A DNA stretch of 64,000 bases from positions 5,840,501 through 5,904,500 of the forward strand of contig OY821779.1 of the NCBI GenBank assembly GCA_963682175.1. Direction: 5' to 3'. Position numbers and translations under genes: made by a program. Position 1 is the stretch's first letter, and every line of letters starts with the position of its first letter. This stretch comes from Triglochin maritima (taxonomy: Eukaryota; Streptophyta; Magnoliopsida; Alismatales; Juncaginaceae). Shown here piece by piece: positions 1 to 10,945 of the stretch. The notes below the pieces were generated by a model. That model did no database searches. It saw nothing but the letters and a program-made list of their open reading frames with translations, and had not been told where the DNA came from.

Positions 1-455
1 ACGACCGGCAGCACTCAGCTCGCTAATCATGTTTGACATTGCGGTAATATGCTGCCTCATTGTGTGACCTTGGCGCATTTTATACCCATCAAACATAAGC
101 CCAAGCTGACGGGCCCTTGTGACAGAGATCACTCCGTACTGAAACTTCACAGCTTCCCACAAGGCCTTTGCAGTTCGAAACTTTTCGAACCGCAGTAACA
201 GATCGTCCCTCATTGAACTTAGAATTGTGATTCGAGCAATTCGGACTTTCTTTTTCCATGCATTATAAACATCCAAGTTTCTGCGTTGTTGCGCAGTATT
301 CCCCTCCTCGGGGGGAGACATAGATTGGTTTATGTTTTCTAACATGTCCTGATCCTCTAAGAGATACTCAATTTTACGATGCCACATATCGTAATTTCTT
401 TCATTGAGTTTATCTCCTGGAGTCAGATCAACGATGATGCTTTTGGAAGCAACCA
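1..455 (-). CDS. Copia-type retrotransposon gag, N-terminal part, cut by window edge
   Basis: Read on the minus strand, an ATG at 455-453 opens a frame of 151 codons with no stop down to base 1, so the gene continues outside the window. The protein starts MVASKSIIVDLTPGD, has an N-terminal segment with the W-x-(R/K)-K type 'NYDMWHRKIEYLL' and a later 'TRARQLGLMFDGYKMRQGHTM' region. This is the layout of the plant Copia gag domain (UBN2 / gag-polypeptide family), which packages element RNA in cytoplasmic particles. No zinc knuckle is reached before the edge. Assignment to Copia rests on the gag type. The absence of stops suggests a fairly young copy, but pol is not visible. Confidence 0.75.
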
Positions 456-1302
456 TAAAGAATCTAGGACAATCAAAATACATAGCGATACATGAGTTCT
501 AGCATAAAATATAACGAGCTACAATAGTTATAAAAAATAAACTGACTTAATAGCTATAGCATTCAGACCAAAAGAAAACATATAGCATTCGATCAAATCC
601 TCATGCAATAGTTAAAAAAGCCATTTTACTAATCTAGATATTGAGCTCCATCATGATTTAATGACCCAAAAAAACGTTTTTAAATCATGGTAAATCAGCA
701 AATAAGAAAGATATTTGCCGCCGGTTGCAAGGTGGTTTACACAAAACACTTCAACCTTGCAACTCCCACTAGGCATGCGAGTTCCCAAAAAACGGTTTTC
801 AAAAAAATAATCAACATCACACAGATATGATTACTACATTACTTCCATATCGAGCTAATGATCCCCATTAGGGATTTAGCATCGTCGACGGGAACCTGCA
901 TGAGTCTTATAGCAATAATATCACAATAATAAAAATAAAGGAGCCCCTCGTCTCCTTAGGGCAATAAACAGTCCACAGTCCATAAATATTACAGTCCATA
1001 AATATTACAGTCCATTGCGATAACTATTGCAAATTGAAATAAATGAATGAAATTACGCTCATCTCTCAATAAGGCAGTAAATAAAATCAGGAATCATTCA
1101 TTACACATAGCCACAATCTTTCCATACGTTAGCACAATCCGACGTATGAAAAATACCATAAAGTGTGCACCTCATTCAAACAATAAGGAAGTAATGCATA
1201 AGGAAACAATGCATGAATGGGACACGAAAATAGGCAAAAAAACGTGTTAGGTAATGACAACCAATCTCCACAATAATCATTCTCAAAACAGAATTTTTTT
1301 CT

Positions 1303-1589
1303 TCTTTCCATAATCAATATAATCATGCAATCAATAATAATTATGTTACTTCTAATGGAAAGAAAAAATTCGAAATTATATGGTGAAGAACAACACATAT
1401 TTTTTTGCATCAAAGGAAAGCATCCAAACATATTTTTAAGGCAATAAAATTCCATCCCATAATATCTTTCCAAAAATTTCAGAATTAGTCAATCTTTCCA
1501 TAATCAATATAAGCATGCAATCAACAATAATTATACTACATGTAATGGAAAGAAAAATTCGAAATTCTTTGGTGGATGGCATCACATAT
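1303..1589. repeat. Two diverged direct repeats about 190 bp apart
   Basis: A block starting tctttccataatcaatata at 1303 recurs at 1493 with the same order of landmarks (catgcaatcaa, aataattat, aatggaaagaaaaa, attcgaaatt, cacatat). Each copy is about 97 bp and differs at a handful of bases. Confidence 0.7.
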
Positions 1590-1830
1590 ATGCACATTTG
1601 ATGAAAAGGAAATATTTCAAATGAAATGCATGCAATCATCCCAAAAGAAATCTGAAATAGCCTTAATGAGATTAACATATATGTGCATTCAATCATAAAG
1701 GAAATATTTCAAATGAAATGCATGCAATTATTCCAAAAGAAATCCGAAATATCATTAATGAGATTAACATATATGTGCATTCAATCATAAAGGAAATATT
1801 TCAAATGAAATGAATCCTCTCATTCCAAAA
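1582..1830. repeat. Tandem repeat, 92-bp unit, about 2.6 copies
   Basis: The segment aggaaatatttcaaatgaaat begins at 1607, 1699 and 1791, exactly 92 bp apart, with intervening sequence (gcatgcaat, ccaaaagaaat, taatgagattaacatata) conserved between the full units. It is AT-rich and non-coding. Confidence 0.85.
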
Positions 1831-2514
1831 AAAAAAACGAAATATACAATATGGTAACTCAATATTCATGTATACATGCTCAAAGATTAGAATAAATAAT
1901 ATCTAACCCTAATTCGTAAAAATCAGGAAAAATAGACATCTTATTTCATGTATACATGTGCATGATTTAGAAGAATCAACATGGAAAATAACTTCTGATT
2001 TTATCTAATACATGCACAAAGAATAGAGGTAACAACACAGAAAAAACAGAATTCTGGTCACATCTATGTATGTGCAATGATATGAGAGCAACATATCATA
2101 TTGGCTCGAAATAAAATCAGGAAAAATCCATCTTAAACCATGCACATATGCGCAAGAATGGAGGAGCAAAATCTAACCCTAGATGCATGCTCTAATGAAC
2201 CATAACAAGCGCAACATGTAGAAACTAGTCTAAACCCTAATTGCATGTTAGAAAGAAATCAGCAAACATGCACCACTTATATCTCTAAATGAATGATCAT
2301 ATTATTTCATTTAAAGATCAAAAACCTCTGAGTTTTCATTTCTAGAATATGAAAACGAATTTGAAAGAAAAAAAATCATGAACAATCAACATATATAACA
2401 TGCGCATCATGTAAATAAGCAATGCTGATTTTCTGTTTTCTTTCTCCAAAAACATAACCACTGAATATTTTGTTTTTATCTCAAATCAGATTATCATGAA
2501 ACAAAAAATCGTCA

Positions 2515-2940
2515 AGCATGGTGGGGATTCGAAGGTACCAATGTAAGCAAATAACGATTCTACAGGTTCAAGAGTACCTTTCTTGGAGAGAACCTATGGT
2601 AGCGGAAGGAAGATCGGAGGTCACCTTATGGAATCCTTCTCATCGGTCGGTCTCCTACTCTCTTGGAGAAGAAGCACGTGTCCACAACCCAAGAGTCTAT
2701 GGATTATCTTAGTGGATGTGGAAGGACGAATGAGAGAGAGAGGGAGAGGTGGCGGCTAGGGTTTGGTGGGGCTAGGGTTTGCACACAAGAATTAGTCCAT
2801 CCAATGGGAGGCTCCCCTCCTTATATAGATGGCCCCACCCAAAACCCTAATGCGCAACCAATGAGAGTGCGCTACGTGTCAGTGCTTTGGGCAAACATCA
2901 TCTTAATCCTTAGATTAATCCAATACGTATAATCACAGTC
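2515..2940 (-). promoter_or_regulatory. LTR-like promoter block of the minus-strand Copia element
   Basis: On the minus strand a TATA box (CTATATAAGG, complement of 2819-2828) sits in a GC-richer block upstream of the leader and gag. Exact LTR ends (TG...CA) could not be fixed, so the block is called by its TATA box and position relative to gag. A host promoter is a less likely alternative. Confidence 0.35.
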
Positions 2941-3266
2941 AGAGAAGTTCAATGGAGAACGTGTCTAGAAGACAATAAGAAGACACCAGTTGAGAGATTT
3001 ACATGCCACCCTTCTTGTCACTGTCCAGGACCACCTTATTCTGTCGTGGTGGTCGACGTCTCGATGATCTGTAACCATCGTCTTGCTTCTTCATGTGAGC
3101 ATATTAGACGTGTTTGTTTGCACAAGTTTCAGTTTAGTGTGGGCATGTTTGTCTATGTTAGGTGTTATTTCTGGTTTGATTGTGATTTTTTTCTCTTGTA
3201 AGGAAGTCGGATGCAGACTCAAATTTACGCAGATGAAGGAAAATTTGTCTTTGTTGTTGCAACAAT

Positions 3267-5564
3267 TATAACGCCCCGAGCTCGGACAAGTGCTTACCCG
3301 TCCGAACTCGGTGCGTTAATACGATTAACGATCTTGACCAATTCATTAACCTAATTACTCATCCAACATGATTAGTTTATTAAGAAGGGTTTAGGATTAC
3401 GGTTCTAACAGACATTACTGTTAGATCCCTAACCTAGGGTTAGTGGACTAATGATGGTTAGGGTTGGTTTGCATGGGGAAGTGGGGTTGCAGGTGTTTGC
3501 ATGGGAAGGGGAAGAGGTGGTGTACTGTAGCACGAGTTTAAATGAGGCCTTCTCTCTCTTTCTTCTCCTTTCATCTCCTTCTCATTTCTTCTTCCTCCTT
3601 TCTCACCAAACACACACCTTCTTCCTCAGTCACCCAAGGCCAGGCGGAGGAGGCTGCGTCGGCGTGAGGTGCGAAGCGGTCCAGGCAGGAGAGGCGCGGA
3701 GTTGAGCGCACGAGGAGATCACCGGAGCCGACGTACGCGAGCGGAGCTCCGGCACTTTCGTCGTTGCTTTTGAGGTATGTCGACTCATTAGTGTGGCTTG
3801 TTGTTGACACTCATGAGAGGGTCATGTTGGTCGGTCGGAGGAGGTCGGAGGCCTCTCCGACGTCGCGTTTGGGCGAAGAAACCTCGGCTGGCGCTAGGTT
3901 GAAGACGACCGGGCGGTCGACCGGTCCTTGGACGGTCGACCGAATGCATGTATATCTTTACTGTCTATTGCATTTCGGTCGACCGAGGTCTTGTGTTCGG
4001 TCGACCGGAACTTAAATATATTGGTTTATGTTGCATGATGTTCGGACTTTGGAGTATGTTCGGTCGACCGTTATATGACGTAGAAATATAGGTTGACCCT
4101 AACTGTTGTCGGTCGACCGAGACCCCTGAGTCGGTCGACCGATGGAATAAAATGTTGTAGAAGTTGTACTGTTAGTTTTCGGTCGACCGGGACCTGAGTC
4201 GGTCGACCGATAGACTGGATTGTAATGTTGACCAGACTCCGGATTTTGACCTCGTTCGGTCGACCGGTTTTAGACCTTCGGTAGACCGTTTGGGGGATTG
4301 TGTTCTGTGCGCAGCGGTAGACCGTGTTAGGGACGGTCGACCGATTCCTTTCTGGAAACGGTCGACCGAGTCACCTTTTACGGTCGACCGTTTGGGCCCA
4401 GAACAGAATTCCAGGTTCCCTTTTGAATGCCAACTTTGTCCACGGAAACCCGTGTCCTCGCCTTGTGCGTGAGCCGGGAGGTGACGGTGGGCGCGTGATG
4501 CGTGCCTGCCCAGGGACCGCCGTTGGGAAGAGTGTGGGTGTTCGGGACGCGTCAGTTCCAGGTATGGAGCGTGACAAATGTGATGTATTGATTGGACATA
4601 TTGTAGTATAGCAGGCCTGAGGGATCGCGGATCCCAGTGTTGATGTTGTGCGGGCACGCAACTGGCGTTGGGTGAGGTGACTACCGGCCCACGGGCTACG
4701 GAGGTCGCTGCCCTGCTTTTATAGCGGCGCGGTTGGTGTTTGCGGCTCGAGGAGCCTGATGACCTGGCAGACTTCGGTCTGGTTTTGTCTGATGCTGTGC
4801 CGGACTGTTGTGATGGACCACCGATGCTGTGCCGGTGATGCCGCCGAGGTTGTGCCGGCGATGGTGATTGTTGAGCCGAGGTTGTTCCGGCTATGTTGTT
4901 TTCCTCGGCTGGGCACCTACCGAGATGTTGTTATACCTTCTGGGCGACGGCCCCGTTGGTCCCTGTGGCTCCGACCACTGAGATTTGCAGATCTGTATTC
5001 TATCGGCCCGCAGGCGTGACAAAGGCTCCCTGCCGAACCCTTGAGTAGTGTAGCTGCGTGTGGGGGGTGCGATGTCGCGTGCTGTAAGACTGCATGTGCC
5101 TGCAGTAGGTCTCCTCGGGAGACTCATTGTTGATTGTCGGACTGATGTCCTGTTTTACCCTTCGGGGGAACTGTTTTCCATTTCTGTCGATGTCATGACA
5201 TACTACTAGTATCATAGGTTCATTGTGTAATGCATGCATTTATAGGTGAGTTGGCATACGGGGTTTCCTTCTGGAAACTCAGGCATTGTTGTTATATATT
5301 TTCAGGACCGCAGTAGGTCCAGTGGGGTGGTGATCGGCGGGCGCGCGCGTTTGGAGTCGGATCCTCTAGTCAGACCACTGAGGTCCACATTATTACGTTA
5401 TCTTCCCTTGTCTTTTGTTGTAATCATGTATTCATTTTGGCAAACTCTGATGTATTATGGTGCACCGCTTATTTGTTTATGAGAAGTGACAGTCCCGTCT
5501 TGACTATTGTGCTCTTTGTCTTGATTATGAATTTTTAATTTTTCCGCTGTTTCGGGATGTTACA
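3267..5564 (-). mobile_element. Long LTR-like repeat A (TGTAAC...GTTACA family), minus orientation
   Basis: The right end reads ttcgggatgttaca (to 5564) and the left end tataacgccccgag (from 3267). These are inverted versions of the TGTAACnnCCCGA...CGGGGCGTTACA ends typical of long plant LTRs, with a G-to-A change at the left tip. The minus strand carries a TATA box (TATAAAAG, complement of about 4716-4723). The same sequence recurs at 8770-10945 in the other orientation, and its terminal 60 bp match element C at 14316-15058. No coding region or partner LTR is seen, so it is best read as a solo LTR of about 2.3 kb. Long LTRs with these ends occur in Gypsy chromoviruses of the Tekay/Del type; that lineage is a guess. 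No clean target duplication was found. Confidence 0.6.
3914..4390. repeat. CGGTnnACCG palindrome array in repeat A
   Basis: More than a dozen copies of CGGTCGACCG and close variants (CGGTAGACCG) occur in under 500 bp. Gaps between neighbouring copies are often 9 or 12 bp, giving 19- or 22-bp spacing; for example the pairs with spacers AGGTCTTGTGTT, AGACCCCTGAGT and AGTCACCTTTTA are all 12 bp. In this family the array lies about 330 bp downstream of the TATA box on the transcribed (minus) strand. Confidence 0.9.
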
Positions 5565-7049
5565 ATTACAATCACAATTGTAGTGGTTCAGCTAATGTTC
5601 TGAAATTATTTTCCTCCCGTTTGCCTATGCTGATGCTTATTCTTTGTTGTAGTGAAAACAGTTTCAGATTGTACTGAGTGAATCTGTATGTTATAAATTC
5701 TAAACTTGTGAAATATCAATTTTGTTTAAGGGGGTGTTAATGGCGCGGAAAACTCCGAAAATTAGCGCGGAAAACTCCGAAAATTACCAAACGGAAAGTG
5801 ATTTTCTGTATGGTCCACCAAAGATGTCACTGTCTTGATATCTATACTCGATTGATACTAGTTGAACTACATTACCTTATGGTTTTAGTTTTTACTCCTC
5901 TCTAAATGAACATAACGGAATGTATATCTCGCAAATTGAACTATTAATCAAGTATTGTTTAAACTTTAGACTCATACCAGCAATCCTAAGAAGACTGGTT
6001 TGTCTTGGAGTTGATTCTGTAACAGAAGTTGTATTTTCTCCCTTACGTGTACATGCAAAAAAGTAGTTAATTTTGCCCACAGGATTACAGGAATGTTGGC
6101 TACTGTGATTTAATCAGCAATCCAACGCGGTTGTATTCAATATTAATGTTTTCTTATATAATTCTATCTTTTGAAAACAAGTAGTACGTAGCTACTGTAT
6201 TACTACTAATAATAACCCAATTTCTTACGAACCGAAAACAGAACCCTAAGAGCAACAATCAAAACAGCACATATGTTATGCAATCCATACCAGAAATCTA
6301 AAACGCAGAAGAAAGCCGATAAGGACCAACCTGAATAAATCAACTTTGCCCAACCTAAAAAAATAACTAGATCCTCGTTCCGAAGAATCAACTCTCTTTA
6401 TTGAAATTTCTATTGATAATGATTCAACTCTTTATTGAATCAACGAATTAGTTACGTCTAGTAACCAACGAGAGTGTCATCTTAAACCAAAAATTGATTT
6501 GACGCGTTAAGTAAAACATTGACCACCACAAAAAGTGGTGACGAGCTTAAGAGTGACACCAGAATCCAATTAACAGCGTACGTCTTCAACGATCTCATTT
6601 TGTCTATTTATTAATCCAACTCAAGTCGTGTCTTCCTTACCAATTAATCATTTAACTTCTTTTATTGGATTTCCAATACTTCAACAGTACCCAACTACAA
6701 GTTTAACTATGTTTCGTTCTCCCATCCCAACCTAAAAGCATGCTAAAGTATAATAAGAAAAAAACATTATAGAAAACATCAAATAACCCAATCTAAGATG
6801 TCCACGTGGCAGTCACTGCCGACCAAATGCCACTTAAGTCCTGTTGCTTCTTGACATACACTTAATGATGTCATTATCATGTAGTTAATGTATTTGATAT
6901 CAGGTAACTTGGATGTCAATTAATGAGTTTGTCTCCGTCACAGACCCAAACAAACTTAAGAAAAATTGTCTACCACACAGTGCACACACCTAGCAACTAT
7001 AGAGAAACTTCTTGGACTTTTCCTAGTTATTTAATTTGTTGATGTTGCC
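5565..7049. other. Intergenic, no gene seen; one perfect 22-bp tandem duplication
   Basis: No coding frame with recognisable content. gcgcggaaaactccgaaaat plus ta is present twice without a gap (5743-5764 and 5765-5786). The neighbouring gggtgttaatgg resembles sequence near 12985 and 39385 and may be an old MITE end. The region ends at the HIPP1 promoter. Confidence 0.5.
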
Positions 7050-7057
7050 TATATAAT
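7050..7057 (+). promoter_or_regulatory. TATA box of HIPP gene 1
   Basis: tatataat lies 94 bp upstream of the predicted ATG at 7144, a normal distance for a short plant 5' leader. Placement supports the chosen start. Confidence 0.5.
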
Positions 7058-7143
7058 GGATGGGTATCCAGTGAACGTACGGTAGCAAACCACAAATTTC
7101 TCTTTTAGCTCCACATTAATTTCAAGAACTAAGCGAGCAACAC

Positions 7144-7820
7144 ATGAAGGTACATATCATCCATAGCTTCCTCTATTTCTATCTTATATACATGTTGTGT
7201 GGTTATTAGTACATGCATGTGTACAATAAACAAGTAACATATGTTGTTTCATCAAATTTGGAATTTACAGTATTTTTTTATTTTTTGTTCTTAGGATATA
7301 TATTATATGAATACTACTTGTCACTTGATGATTGATCTATTTTTAGTATTAATATGCTTATATTTTGGTTAATTTCTTTGATTGAGGTGTTATATGTATG
7401 GTTTCTGTAGATCAAGATCAAGATCCACCTGAACAGCGAGAAGTGCCGAGTGGAAGCCATGAAGGTGGCCGTGTCCATGCCAGGTACAAATTAATTAACC
7501 ATAAATTTAATTCTAATTTTAGGTAGATTTCTAATTTGATTCATTTGGTTGTAGGAATTAAATCAGTTGCGATTGAGGAAAACCACCTAATCGTGGTCGG
7601 AGACGGGGTCGATTCGGTGGCGTTAACGGTGCAACTAAGGAAGAAAGTTGCCCCTTGTGAAATTATCGAAGTTAAGAATGAGAAGGATGAAAATTCAGAT
7701 GATGAGAGCATTGAAGGTGGGACAAAATGGAGTTGGAAGAATCATCAGTACTACAATTATCATCCTCCAGCATATGTCCCTTACCAAATAGTCCATCGAG
7801 AGCAGTGTTGCATCATGTAG
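7144..7820 (+). CDS. HIPP-like protein 1 (heavy-metal-associated domain, CaaX end), metal site degenerate
   Basis: Three exons: 7144-7149 (Met-Lys), 7411-7483 and 7555-7820. All introns are GT-AG and the phases fit, giving 114 residues. The fold is a ferredoxin-like HMA domain (residues about 3-70: IKIKIHLNSEKCR..., then GIKSVAIEENHLIVVGDGVDSV), followed by an acidic linker and the C-terminal tetrapeptide CCIM, a farnesylation-type CaaX box. HIPPs of this class normally bind Cu or Zn through CxxC and are tethered to membranes by the prenyl group. Here the motif is SEKC: Ser11 replaces the first cysteine, so metal binding is probably weakened or lost. The exon plan matches HIPP2 at 17347 (a two-codon first exon and the same phase-1 junction), so the two are likely tandem duplicates. 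The gene lies between inverted repeats A and B. Confidence 0.85.
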
Positions 7821-8769
7821 ATAGATTGATATTGCCAATATTAGTATAAGTTCGGCCCCTTAGTTGCATGTACAAAGAAAATAATAGGGTGTCAATCGTG
7901 TCGTCTATATCGTCGACCTATCATAGTATTTATAATGTTCATGTAAAAGGAAAAAAAACTTACAATAGTATCTATAGTGTCCATATTATAGGCAACGTTT
8001 GATTTTGTTGTAAGATACATAATGCCCGCCTTTGAACAATAGATCTTGTACATTTTAAACATGTATAAAATTTTCTTTTGTGACCGTATGGATGATGTCC
8101 TCAAGGAATAAGAAGATGACGACGACAATGAAGACTTAAATAATGGACATTAATTTGTATCATACACTTGTTTGGTTAAAGTTATTTAACCGCTAGTTGT
8201 TGGGGATTACGTCGTGTATGATGACATTTAGAATGGCTTATTTCTTGGCCAAACTATAGTGTAAGATTTATGTACGTGGATTTTCTTATTTCTTCAAGAA
8301 ATGAAGATCTTTCGAGTGAGTTAAGGGTGTTGCTTATGATGCAACAGTTTGTCTATTTTTTTACGTATGGATAAACTTTCACGGTTTCATGTGTAAATTA
8401 ATTTAGTGATACATCAAAAGATGTCAAAGGGCATAATTGTTTTACTTGCTCGAGGATTTTTGCAACCACAATAAATTCCACTAATGTTCAGTTTAGTATG
8501 TTTTTTGTTGTTGTTGATAGGTTCAGTTCAGTTTGTAGATAAAAGGGGCCGGTCGTGGTGGAAACTTCCAATTGTTTGTTAGAAGGAATTAAAGTCAAAC
8601 CTAGGTTGCTCGCCGGTTGTGCATGAGTACTAGTAGTGTCTTAATTTCCTTCACTTTTCCTTGTAAGTAAAACCATTGTCGAAATATATGTGGTTTAGTT
8701 TCTGTCAAGGGCTAGTCATCAAGGTCCGTTAGAGGAATAGTTGGACAAATACATGATGGACCCATCAAT
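7821..8769. other. 3' flank of HIPP1, no further gene seen
   Basis: AT-rich sequence that should hold the HIPP1 3' untranslated region. No open frame with family resemblance and no repeat ends until repeat B begins at 8770. Confidence 0.5.
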
Positions 8770-10945
8770 TGTAACATTCCGAAACAACGGAAATTTAAAA
8801 AAATCATTAATAAGACATCAGAGACCAATAATTAAAGGCAAGACTGTTACTTCTCATCAAATATATAAGCGGTGCACCATATTACATCAGAGTTCGTCAA
8901 AACGATACATGATTACAACAGAACAACAAATGGAGATAAAAGTACTCATGTCGACCTCAGTGGTCCGAAAGAGAGGATCTGATCCCAAGATGCGCGCGTC
9001 CGCTGATCACCACCCAACTGGACCTACTGCGGTCCTGAAAAAGATATAACAACAATGCCTAAGTTTCCATAATGAAACCCCGTATGCCAAGCTCACATAT
9101 ATGCATGCAGTAGTACAAATGAACCTATCATACTAGTAGCATGCAATGTCATCAACAGTAAGAAAAACAGTTCCCCCGAAGGGTAACACGGGACATCAGT
9201 CCGACAATCATCATCGGGTCTCCCAAGGAGACCTACCGTAGACACATACGGTCTAACGGAACAAGACGTGACACTCCCCACACGCGGCTACACTAATCAT
9301 GGGGTTCGGCAAGGAGCATCCGCCAAGTCCGCGCCATAAGAAACAAATCTGTAACTTCGTGGTCGAAACCACACCAACGGAGTCGTCGCTCAGTCGGTCC
9401 ATCAATTATCATCTCAGTAGGTGTCCATCTGAGGAACATAGCCAGAACAGCATCGGCCCATCAATCATCATCGCCGGAACAACATCGGCGGCATCGCGGG
9501 AACAACATCGGTGGTCCATCAATACGTCTGGCACAACATCGGACGGGTCCAGACAGAAGTCTGTCAGGTCATCAGGCTCCACGAGCCGCAAACACCAACC
9601 GCGCCGCTATAAAAGCAGGGCAGCGACCTCCGTAGCCATCCAGGCTGGTAGTCACCTCACCCAACGATAGTTGCGTGCTCGCACAATCATCATACATTGG
9701 GATCCGCGATCCCTCAGGCCTGCTACTCTACAATGAGTCCAATCAATCCATCACATCAAGTCACCATCCATACATGGAGGTGACGCGTCCCGAACACCCA
9801 CACTCTTCCACACGACGGTCCCTAGGCAGGCACGCAGAACGCGCCCACCATCACCTCCCGGCTCACGCACAAGGCGAGGACACGTGTTTCCTTGGACAGA
9901 GTTGACATCCTAAACGGGACCAGGAGTTCAGTCCTGTGCAAAAACGGTCGACCGAAAGAGACAACTCGGTCGACCATTTCCTCAAGGGAATCGGTCGACT
10001 GAAAGTCTGCAACGGTTGAACTCTCTGCGCAAAACTTAAGTCCCAACGGTCGAACAGAGATCTAAAATTGGTCGACCGATATGAGGTCAAAATCCGGAGT
10101 CTGGTCAACATCAATTCAAACTATCGGTCGACCAACTCAAGGGTCTCGGTCGACTGAAAACTACCACGGCATCCTAGCAGTTCTAAGTCATATAACGGTC
10201 GAACACAATCATAACAACGGTCGAACAATCATGCATAATAATTCAGTACACTTAAGTTCCGGTCGAACGGACCCAAGGACCCAGTCGACCGAAACACAAC
10301 AGACAATCCCAACTCACCAGCAAAATGCACTACCGGTCGACCGCCACATGGCATCGTTCGACCGGTGAAGGTTAAAGTCGGGTAAAAACACTACATCGGT
10401 CGACCGCCTAAAGGAACCCGGTCGACCGTTGGTCGTCTTCAACATCGCGCCAGCCGAGAATTTACGCAAAAACACGCCGCCGGAGAGGTCTCCGACCTCC
10501 CCCGACCGACCAACACAACCCTCCCACGAGGGTGAACCACAAAATCACACTAAGAAGCCGGCATACCTCAAAGAAGATGACGAAACCGCCGGAGCCTCGC
10601 TCACGCAACGTCGTCTTCGCAACCTCCTCGCGCGTCCACCTCGCAACGGCCTCCGCACGCCTCACGCCGGAGCCTCCAAGTCCTCTGGTTCGCCGGAAAG
10701 AAAAGGAAGAGAGTGAGGGAGAGAAAACGAACGGAAGAGAGAGAGAGAGAGGGGATTTGCTTCTTCTTCTTCTTAAACCCAACTAAACTGCATCAAGAGT
10801 ACCCTACTCAACCCAACCCATCACCTCAACCGCGTCTACTGTTCACGCCCCTCATCTTCCCCAAGCAAACATTGCACACCTCTTACCCATTCTAATCTCC
10901 ACCCTAATCTCCATTAGCACCCTAAACCTAGGTTAGGGATATAAC
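8770..10945 (+). mobile_element. Long LTR-like repeat B, plus orientation, 3' end missing
   Basis: It starts TGTAACATTCCGAAACAACGG at 8770, the counterpart of the right end of repeat A read on the other strand. Collinear landmarks are shared with A: the GTTCGGCAAGGAGC block, the CCGCTATAAAAGCAGGGCAG promoter (TATA at about 9607-9614), the proximal block before the palindromes, the palindrome array, the GA-rich/coding-like block and CCTAACCTAGG near 10930. The last 150 bp of A (to CGGGGCGTTATA) are not recognisable, so B is truncated or diverged there. B and A form an inverted pair about 3.2 kb apart with HIPP1 between them. Confidence 0.6.
9945..10428. repeat. CGGTnnACCG palindrome array in repeat B, decayed
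   Basis: The same array as in repeat A, with many sites mutated (cggtcgaaca, cggtcgactg, tggtcgaccg). Intact CGGTCGACCG copies remain at both ends (9945-9954, 10419-10428). The array begins about 330 bp downstream of the TATA box, so it lies in transcribed LTR sequence. Many losses are C-to-T or G-to-A changes at CpG, as expected from methylation. Confidence 0.85.

Larger units (their letters stand above)
456..2514 (-). other. Long untranslated leader of the minus-strand Copia element, AT-rich
   Basis: About 2 kb separates the gag start from an LTR-like promoter block at 2515-2940. It has no convincing coding frame, is AT-rich and contains internal tandem duplications, listed separately. On the minus strand a stretch near 2516-2540 begins TGGTA followed by CCTTCGAATCCC. 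It could be a diverged primer-binding site but does not match the initiator-Met pattern well. The extent and membership of this leader are inferred from position only. Confidence 0.35.

Noticed and set aside
2168..2245. aaccctaa words resembling interstitial telomere repeats
   Set aside because: Only scattered single copies, no tandem run.
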